Positions 58,565 through 64,000 of a stretch of DNA of 64,000 nucleotides are shown one piece after another. The stretch is from contig JAFQEB010000009.1 of NCBI GenBank assembly GCA_017399225.1, positions 25,852 through 89,851 of the forward strand, written 5' to 3'. Each line of letters begins with the position of its first letter. The stretch's first letter is position 1. A program made the position numbers and the translations under genes. The notes beneath the pieces were generated by a model. It searched no databases and was not told where the DNA came from. It saw nothing but the letters and a program-made list of their open reading frames with translations. The stretch is from Clostridia bacterium (GTDB taxonomy: Bacteria; Bacillota_A; Clostridia; Christensenellales; Aristaeellaceae).

Positions 58565-59119
58565 TCAGCCGATGATCTCGCCCTTGGCGTTGAACAGCGG
58601 CAGCTTCTCCAGGTAGACGATGTCCTGGCGGTCCTGGGCGTCGCCCTCGGCCAGGATGGTCATGCGGCCAGCGATCTCGCCGCCGGCGGCTTCCACCAGC
58701 TGCTCCAGAGCGCGCAGGGATTCGCCGGTGGAGATGACGTCGTCCACCACGAGGATCTTCTTGCCCTTCATCAGGGCCGCGTCGTTGCCGTCCAGGTACA
58801 GCTTCTGCACCTTTTCGGTGGTGATGGACTTGACCTCCACGCACAGGATATCCTGCATGTAGAGCTTGGGGCCCTTGCGGGCCAGCAGCCACTTGGCGTC
58901 GCCCGCAAGACGAGCCATCTCCTGAGCCAGCGGGATACCCTTCGACTCGGCGGTAATAATGTAGTCGTATGCGGGGGCCTTCTTCAGCAGCTCAGCGGCA
59001 CAGGCAGTGGTCAGCTCGCAGTCGCCGAAGATGACGAACGCGCCGATGTACAGGTCGTCGGTCACCCGGCAGATGGGCAGGTCGCGCTCCAGGCCCGCGA
59101 TGGTCATGGTATGCTTCAT
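58565..59119 (-). CDS. Purine phosphoribosyltransferase family protein (apt-like)
   Basis: A 184-residue type I phosphoribosyltransferase. The PRPP-binding loop is KILVVDDVISTGESL, and YIITAESKGIPLAQEMARLA is the region equivalent to the adenine/xanthine enzymes. Members of this branch are annotated as adenine phosphoribosyltransferase or simply phosphoribosyltransferase; the base used is not certain. It is monocistronic, with a consensus promoter and terminator. Confidence 0.85.
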   Translation of the reverse strand: MKHTMTIAGLERDLPICRVTDDLYIGAFVIFGDCELTTACAAELLKKAPAYDYIITAESKGIPLAQEMARLAGDAKWLLARKGPKLYMQDILCVEVKSITTEKVQKLYLDGNDAALMKGKKILVVDDVISTGESLRALEQLVEAAGGEIAGRMTILAEGDAQDRQDIVYLEKLPLFNAKGEIIG

Positions 59120-59173
59120 GAAAAATCAGCCTTCTTTTCGTATTTCTCTTTTGCGCATCGCGCATCTGACATC

Positions 59174-59202
59174 ATTGTACAGGAAGTCTCCCTCCCTGTC
59201 AA
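59174..59202 (-). promoter_or_regulatory. Phosphoribosyltransferase promoter
   Basis: Consensus TTGACA (59197-59202) and TACAAT (59174-59179) on the minus strand with a 17-base spacer. Confidence 0.8.
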
Positions 59203-59208
59203 CGGGAA

Positions 59209-60690
59209 TCACTTGTGGTAGAGCTTGTGCGTCTGGTAACGGGGATCGCAGGTCAGATTGACGCCAAGGCGCTTGAAGATATTACTGTCCACAGAGGAGA
59301 GGATGACGGTGGAATGCACCTCGCACTCCTTGAGCAGGGGCAGCTGCTTCATCGCAAGGGCTGCACGCTCGTCCGTTGCCGCGCAGATGGAGAGCGCCAG
59401 AAGCACCTCGTCCGTATGCAGGCGGGGGTTATGGTTGCCCAGATAGTCGCATTTGAGGGACTGGATGGGCCCGATGACGCTGGGCGCGATCAGATGGACG
59501 CTCTTCTCGATGCCGCCCAGCACCTTCAGCGCATTGAGCAGCAGGGCCGCAGAGGGGCCCAGAAGCTTGGTCGTCTTGCCGGTGATGATGCGGCCATCCG
59601 GCAGCTGCATGGCGGCTGCGGGCTCACCGGTCTCCTCCTCACGGGCACGGGCCGCGCCGATAACGGGGCGGTCCTCATCGGTGAGGCCGGACTTCTGCAG
59701 CAGCATCTCCAGCTTCTCTACTTCACTCTGATCCCCATGGCCCTTGCGCAGGGCGCAGCGGGCGGAATAGTAGCGGCGGATGATCTCCTGATGGGCCGCC
59801 TGCCGGCAGACCTCATCGTCAGTAATGCAGTTGCCGACCATATTGACGCCCATATCCGTGGGCGACGCATAGGGAGAGCGGCCATAGATCTGCTGGAACA
59901 CCGCATTGAGGACGGGGAAGATCTCGATATCCCGGTTGTAGTTGACCGTCGTCACGCCATAGGCTTCCAGGTGATAGGGGTCGATCATGTTATGGTCGTC
60001 CAGGTCGACGGTCGCCGCCTCATAGGCCACATTGACCGGATGCTTGAGGGAGAGATTCCAGATCGGGAAGGTCTCGAACTTTGCGTAGCCCGCCTGCACG
60101 CCCCGCTTATGCTCCTGATACAGCTGGCTCAGGCACACGGCCATCTTGCCGCTGCCGGGGCCCGGCGCCGTTACCAGCACCAGCGGACGGGTGGTATCCA
60201 CATATTCATTCACGCCAAAGCCTTCGTCGGAGACGATGTGCTTGACATTGTACGGATAGCCCTCGATGGAATAGTGGCGGTAGACGGCAATGCCCAGCGA
60301 CTCCAGGCGCTGCTTGAAGTGCACCGCCGCACGCTGCTCATTCCAGCGGGTGAGCACCACGCTGCCCACATACATGCCGATGCCCCGGAAGGCGTCGATC
60401 AGGCGCAGCACATCCGCATCATAGGTAATGCCCAGATCGCCGCGGGTCTTGTTCTTTTCGATGTCCTCCGCGTTGATCACGATGACCAGCTCCGCCTGAT
60501 CCTTCAGGTTCAGCAGCATGGACACCTTGCTGTCCGGCCGGAAGCCCGGCAGCACGCGGGAGGCATGGGTATCGTCAAAGAGCTTGCCACCCAGCTCCAG
60601 ATAGAGCTTGCCGCCAAACTCAGCGATTCGCTTGAGAATATGCTCAGACTGCATCGCGGTATATTTGTCATGATCAAAGCCGATCCGCAT
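59209..60690 (-). CDS. DUF1846 / UPF0371 family protein
   Basis: A 493-residue cytoplasmic protein of the DUF1846 family. MRIGFDHDKYTAMQSEHILK at the start, LVTAPGPGSGKMAVCLSQLY (a P-loop-like segment) and SPTDMGVNMVGNCITDDEVC are family hallmarks. Structures of homologues show a P-loop-like fold, but no reaction is established. The ATG has AGGAGG upstream; the longer frame extends into the promoter. Confidence 0.92.
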   Translation of the reverse strand: MRIGFDHDKYTAMQSEHILKRIAEFGGKLYLELGGKLFDDTHASRVLPGFRPDSKVSMLLNLKDQAELVIVINAEDIEKNKTRGDLGITYDADVLRLIDAFRGIGMYVGSVVLTRWNEQRAAVHFKQRLESLGIAVYRHYSIEGYPYNVKHIVSDEGFGVNEYVDTTRPLVLVTAPGPGSGKMAVCLSQLYQEHKRGVQAGYAKFETFPIWNLSLKHPVNVAYEAATVDLDDHNMIDPYHLEAYGVTTVNYNRDIEIFPVLNAVFQQIYGRSPYASPTDMGVNMVGNCITDDEVCRQAAHQEIIRRYYSARCALRKGHGDQSEVEKLEMLLQKSGLTDEDRPVIGAARAREEETGEPAAAMQLPDGRIITGKTTKLLGPSAALLLNALKVLGGIEKSVHLIAPSVIGPIQSLKCDYLGNHNPRLHTDEVLLALSICAATDERAALAMKQLPLLKECEVHSTVILSSVDSNIFKRLGVNLTCDPRYQTHKLYHK

Positions 60691-60729
60691 CCCTGATCCC
60701 TCCTGATTCAAATAAACCCATACCCGTTT

Positions 60730-60758
60730 ATTATAACATGCCCCAAAGAACGGCACAA
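60730..60758 (-). promoter_or_regulatory. DUF1846 gene promoter
   Basis: TATAAT (60730-60735) lies 17 bases from a weak TTGTGC on the minus strand. Confidence 0.6.
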
Positions 60759-60803
60759 GTATCATCGCTGTATTTTTTCGTTCCTTTTGTCAGCAGGTTC
60801 GAC

Positions 60804-60832
60804 TTGCACGGCGGCGCTTTCTGTATTACAAT
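60804..60832 (+). promoter_or_regulatory. Promoter of the nitroreductase-led operon
   Basis: TTGCAC and TACAAT with a 17-base spacer, 38 bases upstream of the ATG. Confidence 0.7.
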
Positions 60833-60869
60833 AGCTGCAGATGAGTTTTCAGCAGGGAGGCCGATACAG

Positions 60870-61394
60870 ATGGATATTCTTAAGACGATCCTGGGCCGCC
60901 GCAGTGTGCGCCAGTACACGGATGAACCGATTCCCGAAGAGAAGCTGAAGGCGATCCTGTATGCAGGGCTTGCCGCAGCCTCCTCCAAGAACCGCAGGCC
61001 GTGGGAGTTCGTGCTCGTGCAGGATCGGGCGATGCTGGACAGGCTGTGCGGGTGCCGGCCCGGCGCGGGCAATCTGCTGGGCAAATGCACCGCTGCCGTG
61101 GTGATATGCGCTGACGCTGAGGCCGTGGACGTGTGGGTGGAGGACTGCGCCTCCGCCATGACCCAGATGCACCTGGCTGCGGACGCCCTGGGCGTTGGCA
61201 GCTGTTGGCTGCAGGTGCGCCTGCGTAAAGCCGAGGACGGGCGCGACACGGCAGATGTAGTACGCCAGGCGCTGGGCATCCCCGCGAAGTACGGCGTGAT
61301 GGCCATCCTAACCCTCGGTATGCCGGCAAGCCATCCTGCCCCCCATACGGTGGATGAGCTGCTGCTGGAAAAGATCCACCGCGAGCATTTCTGA
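60870..61394 (+). CDS. Nitroreductase family protein
   Basis: A 174-residue FMN-dependent oxidoreductase of the nitroreductase fold. ILGRRSVRQYTDEPIPEEKL is the N-terminal FMN-phosphate segment, AAASSKNRRPWEFVLVQD continues the pocket, and MHLAADALGVGSCWLQVRL the dimer helix. The natural substrate is unknown. The start is the ATG with AGGGAGG upstream; the longer frame would cross the promoter. First of four closely spaced genes. Confidence 0.9.
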   Translation: MDILKTILGRRSVRQYTDEPIPEEKLKAILYAGLAAASSKNRRPWEFVLVQDRAMLDRLCGCRPGAGNLLGKCTAAVVICADAEAVDVWVEDCASAMTQMHLAADALGVGSCWLQVRLRKAEDGRDTADVVRQALGIPAKYGVMAILTLGMPASHPAPHTVDELLLEKIHREHF

Positions 61395-61409
61395 TAAGGA
61401 GCAACATAC

Positions 61410-62168
61410 ATGAAGCTGATGTTTGTGCGCCACGCGGAGCCGTGGTATGCCATCGACTCCCTGACGGAGAAGGGCCACCGGGAGGCTGCCCTGCTGGCGG
61501 AGCGGCTCGCGAAGCTGGAGGTGAAGGCCTTCTACGCCTCCCCCTTGGGACGGGCCCGGGAGACCGCTCGGTACACGCTGGAGAAGGTCGGCCGCGAAGC
61601 CGAGGTGCTGCCCTGGCTGGCCGAGTACCGGGGGCGCTCCATTGACCCGGAAAACGGTCAGCACCGCATCCCGTGGGACTACAAGCCCGCCATCTGGATG
61701 CCCCGCGAAAAGCTCCGCAGCTACGACGCCTGGCTGGAGGACGCCCTGATGGCCGAAGGCGACGTGGCCGCCATCTGGGAGGAAACCAAGGCAGGCCTCG
61801 ACGCACTGCTGGCGTCCCACGGCTATGTGCGGGACGGGCATATCTGGCGGTGCGAAGACAACCGGGCCGACACGCTGGTGCTCTTTTGCCATTTCGGCAT
61901 CACGGCGGCCTGCCTGGGCTATCTGCTGGGCATTTCGCCGGTGCTGCTGTGGCACTGCTTCTGCGCCCAGCCTTCTTCCGTCACAACACTTGTCACCGAG
62001 GAGCGCGTCAAGGGCGAATGCTTCTGGCGCTGTATGCAGCTGGGCGATATCAGTCACCTCTATGCCGGGGACGAGCCCTACTCCACCGCCGCGCTGTACC
62101 CGGAGTGCTACACGGGCGTTGACTCCACTAACCCGCCCTGCTGGAAGGAACAGGGGTACGAGCCATGA
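61410..62168 (+). CDS. Histidine phosphatase family protein
   Basis: A 252-residue phosphatase of the phosphoglycerate-mutase-like superfamily. The N-terminal LMFVRHAEPWYAIDSLTEKG contains the phosphorylated His in R-H-A/G, YASPLGRARETA supplies the second Arg, and VLFCHFGITAACLG the second catalytic His. The substrate is unknown. AAGGAG precedes the ATG. Its end overlaps the exonuclease gene by 4 bases. Confidence 0.9.
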   Translation: MKLMFVRHAEPWYAIDSLTEKGHREAALLAERLAKLEVKAFYASPLGRARETARYTLEKVGREAEVLPWLAEYRGRSIDPENGQHRIPWDYKPAIWMPREKLRSYDAWLEDALMAEGDVAAIWEETKAGLDALLASHGYVRDGHIWRCEDNRADTLVLFCHFGITAACLGYLLGISPVLLWHCFCAQPSSVTTLVTEERVKGECFWRCMQLGDISHLYAGDEPYSTAALYPECYTGVDSTNPPCWKEQGYEP

Positions 62169-62902
62169 AGATCATCTCCTGGAACATCAACGGCTTCCGT
62201 TCGCTGATGAGCCGCAGCTTCCTGGACGCCTTTACCGCACTTGATGCGGACGTATACTGCCTGCAGGAGACGAAGCTGCAGGAAGGCCAGGGCGGCGTGG
62301 ACGTACCCGGTTTTCATCAGTACTGGAATTATGCCGAGCGCCCGGGATACTCCGGCACGGCGATGCTGACGATACGGGAGCCGCAGGGCGTATTTGCAGG
62401 CGTCGGACTGGAGCCCTTTGACAGCGAGGGACGCGTCATCACGGCGGATTTCGGCAGCTTCTGCCTCGTCAACTGCTATGCGCCCAACGCTGCGGCGGAT
62501 CTGTCCCGGCTGGAGGAGCGCATCGCGTGGGATTCGGCCCTGCTGGCCTTTCTGAAAGAGCTGGACGTGCAGAAGCCCGTTGTTCTCTGCGGCGACCTGA
62601 ACGCTGCCTACAACGCCGCTGACCTGGCCGGAAAGGCCCAGGGTATGCACGTTCCCGGCTTTACCCGGGAGGAGCGCAGCGGCCTGGCGGCCATCCTGAA
62701 CGCCGGGTTCATCGACGCCTACAGGCACTTTCATCCCGATGCGAAGGCAGGCGATTTTGCCTACCGCAGGGGCATCCGCGCGATGGGGATGGATTACTTC
62801 CTGGTGTCGGAGCGCTTCGCCAGTCAGCTGGCGGACTGCCGGGTACACAACCGTGTGAAGGGCTCTGACCACTGGCCGCTGGAGCTGGTCATACGGGAAT
62901 GA
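62165..62902 (+). CDS. exoA: Exodeoxyribonuclease III
   Basis: A 245-residue AP endonuclease/3'-5' exonuclease of base excision repair. MKIISWNINGFRS carries the metal-binding Asn, CLQETKLQ the catalytic Glu, VVLCGDLNAAY the Asp/Asn pair, and VKGSDHWPLELVI the final Asp-His. The catalytic set is complete. It overlaps the phosphatase gene (ATGA), and the hydrolase gene follows at 14 bases. Confidence 0.96.
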   Translation: MKIISWNINGFRSLMSRSFLDAFTALDADVYCLQETKLQEGQGGVDVPGFHQYWNYAERPGYSGTAMLTIREPQGVFAGVGLEPFDSEGRVITADFGSFCLVNCYAPNAAADLSRLEERIAWDSALLAFLKELDVQKPVVLCGDLNAAYNAADLAGKAQGMHVPGFTREERSGLAAILNAGFIDAYRHFHPDAKAGDFAYRRGIRAMGMDYFLVSERFASQLADCRVHNRVKGSDHWPLELVIRE

Positions 62903-62916
62903 AAGGACGGCATACC

Positions 62917-63609
62917 ATGCTTGTGAACAGGGTACATATCAATGGCATTCCCGCGCTGATCTGGGGAGAACCGTCAGACAAGGTCTGGCTGTGTGTGCAC
63001 GGAAAGATGTCATCGAAGGAATCTGCGGAGGGAATTGCCCGGATTGCTGCCGAAAAGGGCTACCAAACCATCTGCTTTGACCTGCCCCAGCACGGCGAGC
63101 GGAAGAATGAAGCCGCACGCTGCGATATCTGGAACGGGATTCATGATCTGACCTGTGTGGCCGATTATGTCTTTGCACGCTGGCAGGAGGTCAATCTGTA
63201 TGCCTGCAGCCTTGGCGCATATTTCAGCCTGCAAACATTGGTGGAGCGCACTTTCCGTCAGTGCATCTTCCAGTCGCCCATTCTTGATATGGAGCATCTG
63301 ATCAGAAAGATGTTCCTGTGGTTCGGCATCACGGAGGAACGCCTGGAGCGCGAGAAAGAGATCAACACGCCCATTGACCTGATGCAGTGGGACTATTTTC
63401 AGTATGTCCTCGCACACCCCGTTGAGAAGTGGACTGCTCCCACCAGCATCCTCTTTGGTGGACGGGATGATCTTCAGTCGCTGGAGGTCGTGGAGGCCTT
63501 TGCCCTCCGTTTTGGCTGCGAGGTGACCGTGGCGGAACACAGCGCACATCCCTTCATGGAAGAGGGCGATGGTGCGATTGTGGAACGCTGGCTGCGGGAA
63601 CACATCTGA
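62917..63609 (+). CDS. Alpha/beta-hydrolase
   Basis: A 230-residue serine hydrolase fold. VWLCVHGKMSSKES forms the oxyanion region, NLYACSLGAYFSLQ contains the nucleophile elbow (S in A-C-S-L-G), Asp lies in LFGGRDDLQ, and the His in AEHSAHPFMEEG. The substrate is unknown. AAAGGA precedes the ATG at 62917. Codon use looks less GC-biased than in the three preceding genes. A terminator and the second hairpin-repeat copy follow. Confidence 0.85.
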   Translation: MLVNRVHINGIPALIWGEPSDKVWLCVHGKMSSKESAEGIARIAAEKGYQTICFDLPQHGERKNEAARCDIWNGIHDLTCVADYVFARWQEVNLYACSLGAYFSLQTLVERTFRQCIFQSPILDMEHLIRKMFLWFGITEERLEREKEINTPIDLMQWDYFQYVLAHPVEKWTAPTSILFGGRDDLQSLEVVEAFALRFGCEVTVAEHSAHPFMEEGDGAIVERWLREHI

Positions 63610-63626
63610 CGTCGTGGCACAAGAAA

Positions 63627-63654
63627 AATCCGGATACGTAGGGTATCCGGATTT
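63627..63654 (+). terminator. Terminator hairpin, left copy of a 28-bp direct repeat
   Basis: ATCCGGATAC / GTATCCGGAT forms a 10-bp stem with a short GTAGG loop. The tail reads ATTTAG, poorer in T than the right copy. The same 28 bp recur exactly at 63866. Confidence 0.75.
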
Positions 63655-63865
63655 AGTGTATCGACAAAGTGCTGAAGGCACTTTGTCGAGGCTTTGCACT
63701 CTCTCCCTGGTCGAACGACAAGTCGTTCGACCGGCCGTTCGTTCGTGTAAAGAAGCTTTTCCTAACGGAAAAGCGCGAAAATCGCCGCACATGTCGCCGA
63801 TTTTCGATCTAAAGTCGAAGGGCTTGCGAGCCCTCCGACGCCTCCCTGGGTTTGTTGACAGTCTG
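63655..63865. repeat. Multi-hairpin dispersed repeat, copy 2
   Basis: This gene-free stretch contains, in order, a 12-bp stem TCGACAAAGTGC/GCACTTTGTCGA (63661-63689), GGTCGAACGAC/GTCGTTCGACC (63709-63732), GCTTTTCC/GGAAAAGC (63755-63774), CGAAAATCG/CGATTTTCG (63776-63806) and GTCGAAGGGCT/AGCCCTCCGAC (63814-63839, one mismatch). The third and fourth stems match copy 1 (2045-2096) with identical spacing. It is bracketed by exact 28-bp copies of the hydrolase terminator. Confidence 0.85.
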
Positions 63866-63897
63866 AATCCGGATACGTAGGGTATCCGGATTTTTTG
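63866..63897 (+). terminator. Terminator hairpin, right copy of the 28-bp direct repeat
   Basis: The same 10-bp stem as at 63627 is followed here by TTTTTTG, a good terminator tail. Confidence 0.85.
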
Positions 63898-63961
63898 ATG
63901 AGGGTGAATTATACTATCAAGTGCAACACTATAGGAAATAAAAGAAGTTCATACAGATCTC

Positions 63962-63970
63962 TGGTATAAT
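63962..63970 (+). promoter_or_regulatory. Extended -10 promoter near the right edge
   Basis: TGGTATAAT is an extended -10 element without an evident -35. GAAAGG at the last bases looks like the ribosome site of a gene that begins outside the window. Confidence 0.5.
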
Positions 63971-64000
63971 AGAGTTACCACACACCAGAATACCGAAAGG

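Noticed and set aside
1..64000. tRNA, rRNA, CRISPR, prophage or transposase genes
   Set aside because: No cloverleaf-like segments, conserved rRNA blocks, regular spacer arrays or transposase motifs were recognised.

Overview
The window comes from a GC-rich, endospore-forming member of the Firmicutes, most likely a Clostridia-class anaerobe. The evidence is the sporulation and germination set (gpr, spoIIP, a second SpoIIP-like gene, SpoIVFA/SpoIVFB-like genes), the Bacillus/Clostridia gene order miaB-YlbF/YmcA family-mutS-mutL-miaA-ynbB, and AGGAGG ribosome sites and TTGACA/TATAAT promoters throughout. Family or genus cannot be fixed from the sequence alone. No rRNA, tRNA, CRISPR array, prophage or transposase gene was seen.

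Region by region. 1-1859: end of a 2-keto-3-deoxygluconate/hexuronate operon (KDPG aldolase fused to a VOC-like domain, a small Cys-rich protein, KDG kinase). 1860-2176: gene-free multi-hairpin repeat. 2194-5498: GNAT and flavin-oxidase-like pair, then a convergent PadR/DUF4097/transglutaminase operon. 5572-9762: isocitrate dehydrogenase, small membrane protein, undecaprenyl-diphosphatase, D,D-carboxypeptidase. 9804-12899: UBA-like membrane protein and an OmpR-type two-component system. 12903-15343: methionine aminopeptidase with SEC-C motif and a YifB/ComM ATPase. 15460-22102: operon rbgA-rnhB-yraN plus a giant bimodular GT-C glycosyltransferase. 22197-27861: two envelope proteins, then argC-argJ-argB-argD. 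27877-33678: housekeeping genes (kinase, mutarotase-like, DAG-kinase-like, split transketolase). 33744-34832: orphan gene with its own promoter. 34895-48916: a long minus-strand run with SpoIVFB/SpoIVFA-like proteins, ynbB-like lyase, miaA, mutL, mutS, a YlbF/YmcA family protein, miaB, RNase G-like, DUF2344 and a radical SAM protein. 49084-51208: hflK-hflC, divergent from that run. 51282-57932: sporulation-linked cluster (SpoIIP-like/DUF1614 pair, a 760-residue orphan, spoIIP, gpr). 57936-63609: GNAT, phosphoribosyltransferase, DUF1846, nitroreductase, histidine phosphatase, exonuclease III, hydrolase. 63610-64000: second copy of the multi-hairpin repeat and a promoter for a gene beyond the edge.

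The strongest candidates for something undescribed are the dispersed multi-hairpin element (copies near 1.9-2.1 kb and 63.6-63.9 kb), which shows compensatory stem changes between copies and, in the second copy, is bracketed by an exact 28-bp duplication of a terminator hairpin; the 760-residue cytoplasmic orphan inside the sporulation cluster; and the 1541-residue fusion of a carbohydrate-binding-like domain with two GT-C glycosyltransferase modules. Several conserved proteins also lack expected catalytic or metal-binding motifs (MutL, RNase G, SpoIVFA-like).
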